Made by a program: the position numbers and the translations under genes
Part shown: piece after piece, positions 42,753 to 55,864 of the stretch
Numbering within the stretch: the stretch's first letter is position 1
Layout: every line of letters starts with the position of its first letter
The notes under the pieces: model-generated
Database searches by the model: none
Seen by the model: the letters and a program-made list of their open reading frames with translations, nothing else
What the model was told of the DNA's origin: nothing
Source: Brachypterus glaber
Lineage: Eukaryota; Arthropoda; Insecta; Coleoptera; Kateretidae
Assembly (NCBI GenBank): GCA_958510825.1
Contig: OY294054.1
Location: 6,247,683-6,311,682, forward strand
Length of the DNA stretch: 64,000 bases
Reading direction: 5' to 3'

Positions 42753-43600
42753 GACCATAACTAGTAATTCCCAAATTTTTTTATATGTCTTTAACTTCCC
42801 TTTTGGAAATGTCCGGTTCCAAAATATCGAAAACACGGTAAAATCTCTTTTCAGCGCAATCTTCTTTTGGGATTATATAAGCTAGAAATCTGATTCAGTG
42901 TTCATTTTAAAGCTATTTTACTGCTCTTTTAAATTATGCTACTTTGGGACAAAAACGTTTCATGACATATTATAAAGTAATATTAATGAAAGAACGACAG
43001 TTTTTATTTTTTTCAAAATTTTTGTGAATATTCGTATACCTTTTAACAATATGTGTACCGGTTTTCAAGACGGTAAATTAAAGGGTTCACCTAAAAAAAT
43101 AAAAGGTGAGCACGTGCGGGACAAGGTTCGAAGTGGTGGTTGCGCACTCGTTGGTTTCTATTTTTTCGTGGGAGTTGATTTCATTATTTGGGTAAAAGAA
43201 AATGTTTCTTATAGAAAATTTTCTACAGAATCTGAATAATCTATTTAATTTTTAAAAATATTTTTCAAACATGGGGTAATAAGCTTAAATATATGCAATT
43301 TATTAAAGATTTTAATTTTTATTTTTTAGCCTTATATTTAGTAATTTACTCATAACATTAACATAAACATTAAACAGATAGACAAACAGACAGACAGAGA
43401 GACAGGCTTGCCGAGAGATGTGTAGACAAACAACCATATGCATATGGTTTGTTTGTACATGTACATAAAAATAACAAAATTATACAAAATTTATTATTTC
43501 TATTAATTTATTAACAAAACAACTGTTTTTCCAAACAAAATAAAATGTTTATACAATAACATCAATACTAATAATTATATATATATATGAATAAATAAAT
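42753..43600. other. Non-coding stretch with degenerate (GACA)n
   Basis: A short run of gacagacaga-type repeats near 43376-43405, followed by a CATATG-centred inverted word (accatatgcatatggt). No gene seen. Confidence 0.5.
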
Positions 43601-44376
43601 ATACAGGATGTCCAGTAAATGATGTCATTAATTGTAAGGGGTTTTATGAAAAAAAGTTCGTATAAACATATGTCTTAAAATGCTTCGTAAGGGAGCTAAG
43701 CCCCTTTGAAAGTGGCTATAAAATTCTGTTTTTATTTAATAACTCAGGAACGCTTTGAGATTAGGCGACGAGGTGAACGTGAACGTGAACTAATATTAAT
43801 AAGGCCCATCTTGGTATGTTATTTTCATGTACTTATTTTAACCAGGGGTGCGAAAACGGGGGGGCCTTATTAGTTTTTTGTCCTAAACTTTTTTATGTGT
43901 AACTTTTTTGTAATTTTATTTTTAGAGTACGATTTCTCAGGTCAAAATACATAAAAAGGTACTTTTGTTCTAATACTATAGGATTAACCGTTTACGATAA
44001 AAATTCAATTGAAGGTTAAATTTCACGGATCGAGGACGAAAAATTAAGTACTAATATGTTTAAAACCAAAATTTCAACGATGCAGGGTTATTCTATATCA
44101 GTCCTATAAATGCAAAACTCGCTCTTTGCAAAAAAGTAAAAAAAATAGATACACATCATCTTGTAGAGAATTTACGACCTAACCTATTATTAACAGTAAA
44201 TTGTCCCAAAAAAATTAAAACATGTTAAAAAAATAGATTAAAAATCAATGTTATATGCAAAACTCACTTCAGGTACAAAAAGCTAAAAATTTTAAAAATA
44301 ATCTAGTTTTCGCTGACAAATAAATGTCATCAACAATTAAATTTTAATGTCAGTGTGTTGGCATTTGGATTTTTTT

Positions 44377-44762
44377 ATGTTTGATTGTAATTGTAAACAA
44401 AATGAAACGAAATCTTGTACTTTGCCCTCCGGGTATAGAAAGAAAAAAGTTAAAACAAAAATCAAAAAGAAGAAGGCAAAAAGAACAGAACAACAGGAAA
44501 TGCCAAAGGAGTTTGTAAACGGGGAAAAAAGATGTCTCTATTAAAGCCCATACCAGTTCCATATAGGCGAACTTTAAAAGGGGACAAAGCCTCGATTAAC
44601 AAATTATTAGTAGCACATTATGGCGAAAACTGCCGGGATAATGTTAACCTTAAAATCTACGACAATTTTTTTAGAAAAAATGATGAAATGGAAGCCGAGG
44701 AAGAGAAGAGATTTAGAATAAATTTCAATTTTTTTTATTTTTTTATGTTAGATAGTTATTAA
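44377..44762 (+). pseudogene. Small basic protein of unknown function, one frame break
   Basis: The first ORF (44377-44544) reads MFDCNCKQNETKSCTLPSGY then a Lys-rich stretch and ends at GEKRCLY. The second (44532-44762) overlaps it by 13 bases in another frame, beginning MSLLKPIPVPYRRTLKGDKA and ending with a polar then hydrophobic tail. AATAAA follows at 44761-44766. One base change of frame at about 44535 would make a single 130-residue protein. I do not recognise it. Its position between two transposon arms suggests captured cargo. Confidence 0.35.
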
Positions 44763-45189
44763 TAAAGTATTTTTCATTAGTTATGATTTATAAATGTTTT
44801 TGTTTATCTATTTTCTCGATACTTATCAACTAAATCATTGGCTTGTAAGCTATAGTTTTCTATCATTAGAAAACCGTTATTCTAACGTTAAATTTCTACC
44901 TTTAGTATCCAAACGTTTTTATAAGTGTTTAATAGATCAATTTTTTTTATAGCCATATTGCTTAGTCTCTATGGCCATACAAGTTGCAACGTACAACGTG
45001 CAGAAAAAGTAAGAAAATGTAAAAAAAATGTGTAATACACATTGTGCATTTTAAAACTTTTAAATTTAAAATATAAAATATCTGAAACGCAAAAGCGTTT
45101 GAAAACTTTTATATTTTAGACGAACAGAATAGTGGAAATGGTCTACACACTTTTTGTCACACTTCCTTTGCCTTTCCTCACCTCTAGCA

Positions 45190-45960
45190 ACTCCAGAACA
45201 CTTCTGTGCATTCGTATGTATTATTAAACACTTTTGCGCATAGATATGTTTTACCAATCCCTACTGCGCATGATATATTTGTATATCTTTGGCAAAACAC
45301 TTTTAGGTATTCGTATGTATTATTAAACACGTTTGCGCATAAATATGTTCCACCCATCTTTACTGCGCATGATATATTTGTATATCTTTGCCAGAACACT
45401 TTTGCGTATTCGTATGTATTATTAAACACTTTTGCGCATAGATATGTTCCACCAATCTTTTCTGCGCATGATATATTTGTATATCTTTGCCAGAACACTT
45501 TTGCGTATTCGCCTGTATTATTAAACACTTTTGCGCATAGATATGTTTTACCAATCCCTGCTGTGCATGATATATTTGTATATCTTTGGGAAAACACTTT
45601 TACGTATTCGTATGTATTATTAAACACGTTTGCGCATAAATATGTTCCACCAATCTGTACTGCGCATGATATATTTGTATATCTTTGTCAGAACACTTTT
45701 GCGTATTCGTATGTATTATTAAACACTTTTGGGCATGGATATGTTTTACCAATCCATACTGCCCATGATATATTTGTATATCTTTGGAAAAACACTTTTA
45801 CGTATTCGTATGTATTATTAAACACTTTTGCGCATAAATATGTTCCACCAATCCTTACTGCGCATGACATATTTGTATATGTTTGCCAGAACACTTTTAA
45901 GCATTCGTATATATTAACAAACTCTTCTGGGCATACTTACGTTTGTCTAAGCAGTACTGC
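45190..45960. repeat. 99-100-bp minisatellite, about eight copies
   Basis: The word tactgcgcatgatatatttg recurs near 45261, 45361, 45460, 45560, 45659, 45759 and 45857, with a last partial at 45955. Two unit variants (gttttaccaatccctact and gttccaccaatctttact) tend to alternate. Because the period is 99, long open frames occur on both strands. These are artefacts of the repeat and not evidence of a protein. Confidence 0.95.
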
Positions 45961-47723
45961 GCATCGTAACTGGTGACCGACAATTTTTTTTGCTTTTGGA
46001 CATAAATTATTATTAAAATTTGCAAAATACAAGGCTTTGCCTATAAACTAATAAAAAGACTTCACAGTGGCGTGTATTTTGTTATTTTGGTAATATCTCC
46101 AGAAGTATTGGTCCAAACGAAAAAAATGGTTTTTACCTTTTTTATGGTAAATTTTATTACCTTTCTATACATGCCAAAATTATAATTGAAAGATAAAATT
46201 TTTTAAAAAAATACCAAAAATTAACTTTTTTGGCCCCTTTGATCCCCTTCTCCCCTACCCACATACCCCAATTTCAATCCCCGCTGAGATATTCACTACG
46301 CAAATATACCCTCCAAATTTCAAATCGCTACGATTTGTCTTTCCCGAGTTATCGTGTTCACAGACCGACAGACACAGACAGACAGACAGACATTTTTTTA
46401 ACATGGTCTCAAAAGTCTTAAAAACTTCGAAAACGTCTAGAAATGTGAAAAAATCGAAAAAAAAAATTGAAAAAAAAAATGTGTATTTCAATACTTTTAA
46501 TTTTAGAATTCTAAAATATAAAAATAAAAAAAAACTAAAAATGCTATTTGTATAATTTTTGTTTTTTGCAAAGAATAGTGGAAATATATATTCTGGTTGT
46601 TTGGTTTGTCAGAGAAGCTCAAACCAGAAACATAAATGTCAAATTAAAAAGTAAGTTTTGCATATTATGAGCATATTCAATGCAAAGCTTTCTCTTTAAC
46701 AGCAGTAGCTTACAAAACTTACTCTTTGCATTTTTAAAATTAAAATTTACTCTTTTTCCCTAAACTATGATTTTTAAAATTTAATTTACTAAAACTGTGT
46801 TCAAAAATGTTACTTGTTAAATAAAAAAATCGTTTCAAATACATTTGTAACAGTTTAAAATGGTTTTTTCTAAATATCTCGGAGCGTGTTCTTTGTCGAA
46901 GAAAGTTTTGCTTTTAGAGGACTGATATATAAGAAAAAAAGTTTCTATACATGTAGGTCGAAAAATCGCTTTTAAAGCTACTATGGCCCTTTAAAAATGG
47001 TGCATTTTAGGAGCCCATAGCGTTCTTAGGATTAATTTTTGGAAGTACCTGTATAGGAGATTTTTTTCTTAGTTTTTGATGTACATTCACTTTGCATCAT
47101 TGAAATTTTGGTTTTCAACATTTTAGTACTTAATTTTTCGTCCTCGAACCGTGTAATTTCACCTTCAAATTATTTTTTCTCGAAAACGGTTAATCCTACA
47201 GTATTAGAACAAAAGCATCTTTTTTATGTATTTTGACCTAAGGAATTATATTCCAAAAATAAACTTACGAAAAAGTTACACCGAAACAAGTTTGGTACAA
47301 ACAACTAATAAGACCCCCAGCTTCGCACACCCCTGTTTAAAATAACTACATGAAGATAGCATACGAAGATGGGCCTTACTAGGGTTAGTTTACATTCAAA
47401 ACCTCGTTGCTGTAACTCAAAGCGTTCCTGAGTTATTAAATAAAAACCAAAATTTTCAGCCACTTTCAAAGGGGCTTGGCTCCCTTACGACGCATTTTTA
47501 GATATATGTTTATAGGAACTTTTTGTCATATTTTCCTATGTAGAATCACCCCTTAAAATTAATGACATCATTTACTGGACATCCTGTATTCAGGGTGCTC
47601 AGGCTTATACTCCCCGGAAATTGTAAAAATTAAAAAAAAAATCAACATGTTTTTATGATTTGACGAAAGGAAGAACATAAAAATATGACCGACCAGCCGA
47701 AATCAGTAAAAAAAATTTTTGCG

Positions 47724-47960
<237 letters not shown>

Positions 47961-48468
47961 TGTCCAAACGATTGGGAGTAAGGGGGTAAAAATAGGGTAA
48001 AACTCCTATTTTTAGCGTTTTTTGTTTATAATTAAGGCAATTATTATTGTATTTGGTTAATTTAGCACTTTTTATATTAAAGATAATTTTAAATTGGTCA
48101 AAAAATGTTATAAAAAACTTTTTCCTGAAACGCATAGCTTTCGAGATATTGGCGTTTACAGCAGTAAAAGGTTATTTTAGTATATCTCACATATTTATAA
48201 CCCGAATTAAAAAAATTATATTTTAAATAAAAGCTCTTTTTAAGCCCTATAAAAAATTTTATATACAGTTTTTTGCTAGAATATAATGTTTTAAAGATAC
48301 AGAATTTAAAATCAAACAAATACCTAGTTTAAAATTTGCAAACTAGATGGCTCTAGTGTACAAATTTTAAGCTTCCATTCATTTGTTTTTAAAATCAATC
48401 AAAAATTGTAATTAATAAGTTCAACTCGCATCCAAGTAAAAACATATTTTTATTATTAATTTTAATTA

Positions 48469-50786
48469 CACAGGTAAACATTTAGTATGGAAAAAAGCAC
48501 CGGACCAGACCCAGGTACCCAGGGGTTTTTGGGGTCACTGATTTCGATGCCCAGGTCAGTCAAGCTCTATCACATCAGTTTCAAGGTCATTTGAAGGTCA
48601 AACCGAGAAAAAGTGGTTGAAAAAATCATACATAAGTTTTTAGGGTCGCTAATTCCGATGCTAAGGTCAGTCAAGCTGTATCACGTCAGTTTCAAGGTCA
48701 TATGAAGGTCAAACTGAGAAAAGGTGGTTGAAAAAATCTGAAAAAAATCATAAATAAGTTTTTGAGCTATCTAAAGGTCGTTGCAAGGTCATTACTAGGA
48801 AATTTCGAGGTTAATTAGTAAGGAGAATATGTCAAAAAAATTTATATAAGTTCAAAATATCAAAATATTTAAACCCATTTTTTTCAAAAACGTGCCATTG
48901 CTGGCTAACTTTTTTTTCATATTTTGATAGTACCATGTGTTGGGAAAAAAAGCATATAAAAAAAACCTGGGCGCTTTTGAGAGTTTTTTTTTAAATCGAC
49001 AATTACTATTTTTTTTCCTGTTCTTAAGTTAAACTGTCTTATTGGTAGAATAAAACATATTTAAAAAATAAAATTTATTGATTTTGAGCATACATAGGGA
49101 TAAAACAATCCACTAATGTTATCTAGAAAATTAGTGTTTGTCGCAATATGGCGCATAACCTTGAAACAGATAATAAGGTCAAACTGAGAAAAGGTGGTTG
49201 AAAAAAATCTGAAAAAAATCATATTTAAGTTTTTAGGGTCGCTGATTTCGATGCTAAGTTCACTCAAGCTCTAGCACGTCAGTTTCAAGGTCATATAAAG
49301 GTCAAACTGAGAAAATGTGGTTTAAAAAATCTGAAAAAAATCATAAATATGTTTATAGGGTCGCTGATTCCGATGCTAAGGTCAGTCAAGCTCTATCACC
49401 TCAGTTTCAAGGTAATTTGAAGATCAAACTGAGAAAAAATGGTTGAAAAAATCTGAAAAAAATCATAAATAAGTTTTTGATGTCGCTGATTCCGATGCTA
49501 GGGGCGGTCAAGCTCTATCTGATTTTTTTCAGATTTTTTCAATCACCTTTTCTCAGTTTGACCTTAATATGACCTTGAACTGACTTAATAGAGCTCAAAT
49601 GACCTTAGCATCACAATCAGCGACCCTAAAAACTTACGTATGATTTTTTCATATTTTTTCAACCACGTTTTCTCAGTTTGACCTTAATATGACCTTGAAA
49701 CTAACGTGATGGAGCTTGAATGACCTTAGCACCGAAATCAGCGACCCTAAAAACTTACGTATGATTTTTTTGAGATTTTTTCAACCACCTTTTCTCAGTT
49801 TGACCTTCAAATGACCTTGAAACTGACGTGATAGAGCTTGACTGACCTCAGCATCGGAATCAGCGACCTTATAAACTTATTTATGATTTTTTTCAACCAC
49901 CTTTTCTTAGTTTAACCTTATAATTTAAGTTTCAAGGTTATGCGCCATATTGCGACAAACACTAATTTTCTAGATAACATTATTGGCTTGTTTTATGCCT
50001 ACGTATGCTCAAAATCAATAAATTTTATTTTTAAATATGTTTTATTCTACCAATAAGACAGTTTAACTTAAGAACAGGAGAAAAAATAGTAATTGTCGAT
50101 TTAAAAAAAAACTCTCAAAATCGCCCAGGTTTTTTTTGATATGCTTTTTTTCCCAACACATGGTACTATCAAAATATGAAAAAAAAAGTTAGCTTGAAAT
50201 GGCACGTTTTTGAAAAACCTTGGTTTAAATATTTTGATATTTTGAACTTATATAAATTTTTTTGACATATTCTCCTCACTAATTAACCTCGAAATTTCCT
50301 AGTAATGACCTTGCAACGACCTTTGGATGCCTTTTAAGGGTAAGCAAACACCGGATTCGATTTCAGCGACCCCAAAAACTTATATATGATTTTTTTCAGA
50401 TGTTTTCTCAGTTTGACCTTCAAATGACTTTGAAACTGACGTGATAGAGCTTGACCACCCTTAGCATCGGAATCAGCGACCTCAAAAACTTATTTATGAT
50501 TTTTTTCAGATTTTTTCAACCACCTTTTCTCAGTTTGACCTTCATATGACCTTGAAACTGAAGTGATAGAGCTTGACTGACAGCATCGGAATCAGCGACC
50601 CTAAAAACTTATGTATGATTTTCTTCAGATTTTTTCAACCACCTTTTCTTGGTTTGACCTTCAAATGACCTTGAAACTGATGTGATAGAGCTTGACCGAC
50701 TTCGGCATCGAAATCAGTGACCCCAAAAACCCCTGAGTACCTGGGTCTGGTCCGGTGTTTTTTTCCATACTATATGTTAACCTGTG
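48469..50786. mobile_element. Complete satellite-armed foldback element with CACAGGT ends and TTA target duplication
   Basis: CACAGGTAAACATTTAGTAT at 48469 and its inverse ending ACCTGTG at 50786 are flanked by TTA on both sides. The left arm (to about 49515) is an inverted run of the about 120-bp satellite units; the right arm (from about 49520) is the same in forward orientation. Each arm is interrupted by the same unique spacer (gcgccatattgcgacaaaca). CAC-type ends with a 3-bp duplication fit the CACTA/CMC group. No transposase. The same family is at 16701-18164. Confidence 0.85.
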
Positions 50787-50871
50787 TTATATATTAAGTG
50801 TACAAGAAAAGCTAAAGTTTAATATAAATATTATACAAGTTAGTTTGTGGAGTGAGGAGTAGTAGTAAACT

Positions 50872-51081
50872 TATAAAGAACTTTCACTTTCGGGTTTAGA
50901 CCGTGTTAATGGATTTTCACTTTCCGACGTTTCGTCTCTTACTACTAGAGACATCTTCAGGGATTAATCTGAAAACAGTTTCAGATTAATCCCTGAAGAT
51001 GTCTCTAGTAGTAAGAGACGAAACGTCGGAAAGTGAAAATCCATTAACACGGTCTAAACCCGAAAGTGAAAGTTCTTTATA
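50872..51081. repeat. Perfect palindrome, two 103-bp arms with a 4-nt loop
   Basis: The left arm 50872-50974 and right arm 50979-51081 are exact reverse complements by eye; the loop is ACAG. Each strand contains CTGAAGA, a 5-bp stem (GTCTC/GAGAC) and GAAACGTC, a hammerhead-like core. Exact symmetry implies recent formation or gene conversion between the arms. Confidence 0.95.
50993..51027 (+). ncRNA. Hammerhead-like core in the palindrome
   Basis: CTGAAGA (50993-50999), T, GTCTC-tagtagtaa-GAGAC (51001-51019), GAAA (51020-51023), CGTC (51024-51027), then GGA, which can pair with TCC just before CTGAAGA. As in the Penelope motif, one extra base precedes helix II. Helix III would be a single pair unless two copies pair as a dimer. 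The mirror copy lies on the minus strand at about 50926-50960. Confidence 0.4.
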
Positions 51082-52610
51082 TCTTAATGGCCGTGAAAGC
51101 TTAAAATCTAAAAGTAGTAAACTTGTAATTATGTTATGCTACCCTGTTCTAATAGCATGTTATTAGTTTTCCCAATAGTGCCGATGTTTTGACAGGGTGC
51201 TTGCAACGTTTTATCTAGTTATATATTGAAAATATAAACGTAAAAATCATATAACTGAAAAAATAACAAAGGAAATTATCTAGAAAACGCTGTTTTATTT
51301 GTTTATTTAGCTATTGGTTTGCAAAGTATAGCGCGTGAGTTAAGGAAATATTGTAATAATTTTATAAATATATAATTTTTTATAATATTAATATGTAGCA
51401 AAATGTTAATTATTAACGTTGTTTATAATAAAAATTTTATGGAAAACCCTGGGACCTGTTATTCAAAAAGCAACCAACCCACAATATTTCACAAAAAAAA
51501 AACTTCTTTTTGATTCAAGCACCTGTGTTTTCTGAAATTTTGGTAAAACACTAAGAATAATCCATGGTGGAGGTTTTATAAAATTTTAAACTGATTTAAT
51601 GGTCGGAGAAAAGTTTCCAAAAGTAAAAGTCCTTTTAACCGATTTCTGAAAAGATGAGGTTATGTTCAAGCATAACTTTTGAACGTGTGAACCGATTTGA
51701 GTGAAACTTTCTTTGTTCTATAGAGAATATTTCCGAGGTTGTCCCATTTTAGAATCTGCATCCGGACCTTTTTAGATAATGCGGATATTGCGGATAATCC
51801 GGAGTAAAAAAATGGCAAAATGAGCTAAATTATTAGTTGCAGACGACTATCAATGTTATTCGAAACACGTTTTAATCATTGACCATTCAATATGACATCA
51901 GGCAAAAAAATATTTCAGCTAAGCAGCTAAGTTTGATAATATCAATGGAAAATTAAAATAAATGTAAATATGTCGTAAGGGGCCATTTGTTATTACGTAA
52001 CCCTTATTATTTCTTGATTTTTAGAGACTGATATCCATTTTATTTTTATATAAAAAAGTTTAATTTTGCTTAAAAGCGTTAAACTTCTAAGAGCGTAAGA
52101 GATATTAATCAAAAGCTAGAAGTTAAAGTAAATTCCGTCTAACACGATAGTGGATATTGGATATTGGATTTATTACGAGGGCTGAAAAAAAATGCACAGT
52201 GCGATAAAAAAAAACAGTGCAAAAAACTCCATCCCTTATTGTAACTAAAGTTAAAATATATAAAAAGAATTATATTTTCTTCGTAATCTCAAAGAAAAAC
52301 TCATCAAAATATAACAAAATTCGTTACAATCGGTTCAAAACTTATTGGACATAGAAATGTCAATTTTATAGGAAGGGGTGAGAAGCCAAGGAGTACAAGT
52401 GACTTTTTTTATGGATAGTTAATACATATGAAATGTTAGTGGCAATAGGAATAGAAGAAAAAAATTGGCTCATTGGCAGTACTCTGACCGCTGCAGCTGC
52501 GACATTCTCCCTACTTTTCCCGTTTCGTTGTCTTGTTGGTGGCTATTGTCCTGTAAAGTGAACTCATGCTCAAACTTTTTCACAGTGCTGGCTATAGCCT
52601 GCGCAGTAGG
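51082..52610. other. Non-coding stretch
   Basis: AT-rich and repeat-like. It contains gagaagccaaggagtacaag (52.38 kb), related to a copy at 27.73 kb, and tggatattggatattggatt near 52153. No gene seen. Confidence 0.4.
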
Positions 52611-53163
52611 GTGATGCAAAAAAATCAAAATGATATTTTTAGGAGGGCCCAAAGCTCAAATTATTCTATTTGGTGTAAAATTTAGAGGTCGCTCAAAAAG
52701 CTTGAAGTTTAGAAGGTTCCGTGTCCTTACAGTTAGTGCATTATAACTATAAACCTGTAACCGATCTGCTTCAAATTTATATCATAGTTAGTACTACTCT
52801 ATAGTACCACATTACCTTATTTTAATTTAAAAATTTTCTCAACTGAATCAACTTTTTCCAACCCTCTGGTTGCACCAAATTGCACACCGCTAGCTTATTT
52901 TCAACATGGTGTAACTCAGTTATTTTTAAAGCAATTTTATTTATTAAAAAAGTTTTATAACATAAAATTTATTCTTTTTATTCCACTTAAAATTTTTTTA
53001 AAATAAAAAAATTTGACTGACTGTCTAAAATACTATTTAAATGAACCAAACATCAAAATTTTTATTTTCATTTTTTTCTGTTTTGGATATTAGTTTTAAA
53101 ATTTCTTTATTTGTTTAGTTTATAATACAGATCCATAAATAATAATAATACTTCATTATAATA

Positions 53164-54295
53164 CACGGTGTATTTGAAATAGCATCGGAAATATTAACAG
53201 ATGATTCTACATCATAAAATATGACAAAAAGTTCCTATAAACATATGTCTAAAAATGCGTCATAAGGGAGCTACGCCCCTTTGAAAGTGGCTAAAAAAAT
53301 CGGTTTTTATTTAATAACTCAGGAACCCTTTGAGATATATCAACCAGGTTTTGCACGTCAACTAATCCTACCAAGGCCCGTTTTTATGTGTTATTTTCAT
53401 GTACTTATTTCAACCAGGGGTGTGCGAAACGGGGGGGGGGGGGGGGCTTATCAGTTTTTTGTCCCAAACTTTTTTCTGTGTAATTTTTTTGCAATTTTAT
53501 TTTTGAAATATGATTCCTCAGGTCAAAATACATAAAAAAGGTACTCTTGTTGTAATACTGTAGGATTAACCGTTTTCGAGAAAAATTCATTTGAAGGTGA
53601 AATTCCACGGTTCGAGGACGAAAAATTAAATACTAAAATGTTGAAAACCAAAATTTTAATGATGCATACATTAAAAACTAAGAAAAAAACCTCATATACA
53701 GGTACTTCCAAAAATCAATCCTAATGGAGCTATGGTCTCCTAAATATGCATCATGTATGGAAACTTTTTTCCTTAGTTTTTGATGTAGAATAACATTGCA
53801 TCATTAAAATTTTGGTTTTCGACATTTTAGTATTTAATTTTTCGTCCTCGAACCGCGAAATTTCACCTTCAAATGAACTTTTCTCGAAAACGGTTAATCC
53901 TACAGTATTACAACAAGAGTACCTTTTTTATGTATTTTGACCTGAGGAATCATATTTCAAAAATAAAATTACAAAGAAGTTACACAGAAAAAAGTTTGGG
54001 ACAAAAAACTGATAAGCCCCCCCCCCCCGTTTCGCACACCCCTGGTTTAAATAAGTACGTGAAAATGACATACAAAGATGGGCCTTATTAGGATTAATTC
54101 ACGTGCAAAACCTCGTTAACATGTCTCAAAGGGTTCCTGAGTTAATTAATAAAAACCGATTTTTTTAGCCAATTTGAAAGGGGCGTAGCTCCCTTATGAC
54201 GCATTTTTAGACATATGTTTATAGGAACTTTTTGTCATATTTTATCATGTAGAATCACCTGTTAAAATTTCCTACGCTATTTCAAATACACCCTG
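53164..54295. mobile_element. 1.13-kb palindromic MITE of the CAGGGTG-type family, TA target duplication
   Basis: CACGGTGTATTTGAAATAGC at the left and its near-inverse ending CACCCTG at the right are flanked by TA. Arms of about 480 bp include gggagctacgcccctttgaa, a G-run at 53430-53446 matched by a C-run at 54018-54028, and ggttcgaggacgaaaaatta. The centre (53640-53760) is also partly symmetrical. No coding capacity. Confidence 0.85.
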
Positions 54296-54878
54296 TATAT
54301 ATTTCTTATGAAAAAAAATAGGCTGAAATCCTTGAAAAATAGAGAAAACCAACTAAAATTAGTATTTTTATTACGGGTTTTTGTCCCAGTAGCTTAAGGT
54401 TGTAAAGGTTTGATACTATAATTAATTAGCCTTAGGTACATCTGCTAAAAATAGAAAAAATAATTTGTCTAATATAAAAAATCACCGAATTTTGGAAGCT
54501 TTAACTTTAGCAACTACTGAAATTTAGGCTTTAAAATAAAGTTTTCGGGAAAATTCCCGAAAACTTTCAATATAAATTAATATAATGAACCTAAGTGATA
54601 AATTATTTTTTAGGTCAGTTAGCAATACTGGTTTTAGCCTTCTGACCAGTTAAAATCACAATAAAAACAGTTTATCTGAGAGCTTTGCTCATATTCCAAA
54701 TTTTAAATCTCAACACTTCTTTGAGATATGTTTTTCACACGATTTGCCAGTAATACATACCAACATAGAGACCAAAAGACAGTTTTTTTTTGCAAATGTC
54801 TGCTTCTTGCATTTAAAAATCATAAAAATAAAAAAATAAATAAATAACATTTATTTTTTTTGCCTAACCAAAGCTTTG

Positions 54879-55106
54879 GAAACGTTCAAGTATTACGTAA
54901 CGGAAAATGTACCAAAATTCATACACTTCATACATCGGTTCTCGCGTTATTCAAGGCTGTAGAGATTTCATATTTTGGCTAACCCCTAACACACCCCCTA
55001 TTAGGGGGGTAGCCAAAATATGAAATAATCTATATTAACGCGAGAACCGGGGTATGAAGTGTATGAATTTTGGTACAATTTGCGTTACGTAATACTTCAA
55101 CGTTCC
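54879..55106. repeat. Palindromic MITE-like repeat with about 100-bp arms
   Basis: aacgttcaagtattacgtaa at the left and ttacgtaatacttcaacgtt at the right. Inner matches include ccaaaattcatacacttcat and agccaaaatatgaaa, around a small C/G-run hairpin at the centre (accccctattaggggggt). Confidence 0.85.
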
Positions 55107-55395
55107 CTTTCCTGGATGTCACCAATACGGGGAAAGCGTTATTATTTTTATTATCAATAAATATATTGCATATTTTTACTATAAATTCATACAAACTATA
55201 ATAATATCCATTTTTCTGCATATAATTGTCAACCTATTCCAGAAATTGTTTTTTTAATTATATTCGACCACTTTTAGTCGCTTTGTGCCACCACTAAATG
55301 TTGAAATTTTTGTATAACATTTTACTTAGTTACTTTTTACACTAAATAGAATAATTTTAGCTTTGGGCTCCCAAAAAAATAGAAAAACATAAAAA

Positions 55396-55864
55396 ACTTG
55401 CCACCCAATTCTCTGAATTATTATTATAGTTTATAGAAAAACAATATTACCTTATAATATAAGGTTTTTTATGTAAATATAGACTGTTTGTAATAGCCAT
55501 AGCTAAATAAAGGTATTATTTATTATTTATTATTATTATTGAACAAACGTTGAGCTCCCACAACAGAGCTTGAAGTTTGCTTATATTTCTTAATAGTTTA
55601 TAAATGGCCAGGAAGCCTGAAAAGCTGCATGATAAAACTGCAAACTAAACTGAATATTTTGACAGGTGGGAGCAAAAAAAAATATGTATCAGGAACCGAG
55701 AAATCTCTATTTAAAAACCTATCACTCCTATTGAAAGACCCGTTATAATACCAAAATTTAACACAAATAGCAAAAGGTGGGCCTGAAAGTAAGCGATTTA
55801 AGGTGGACGCCGTCTAAACAACGATACACTGCACCGCTTTATGACGCACACACAGCAAGAAGGG
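55396..55864. other. Non-coding stretch with a probable retroelement tail
   Basis: taaataaaggtattatttat tatttattatt near 55505-55540 looks like an AATAAA plus (ATT)n tail of a non-LTR element. No coding sequence is recognisable upstream. Confidence 0.4.

Larger units (their letters stand above)
43604..47586. mobile_element. 4-kb TIR element with 0.5-kb inverted arms carrying small ORFs and a minisatellite
   Basis: CAGGATGTCCAGTAAATGAT at 43604 and its exact inverse ending at 47586 are flanked by TA on both sides. The arms (to about 44080 and from about 47085) belong to the same family as 53164-54295 (gggagctaagccccttt, gattaaccgttt). Between them lie two overlapping ORFs (44377-44762), a 99-bp minisatellite (45190-45960) and gacaga-rich repeats. 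No transposase is recognised. It may be a non-autonomous element that captured cargo, or two arms of separate copies. Confidence 0.65.
52615..55395. mobile_element. Element with inverted ends, split by a nested palindromic MITE
   Basis: The segment gggcccaaagctcaaattat tctattt near 52645-52672 is inverted as aaatagaataattttagctt tgggct near 55343-55369. Adjacent sequence (gatgcaaaaaaatcaaaatg) is weakly matched too. The 53164-54295 element and a 54.88-55.11 kb palindrome lie inside. The outer boundaries are not resolved. Confidence 0.5.

Noticed and set aside
45206..45976. 256-codon ORF
   Set aside because: Open only because the minisatellite period is 99. The opposite strand is just as open, and there is no codon constraint or domain.
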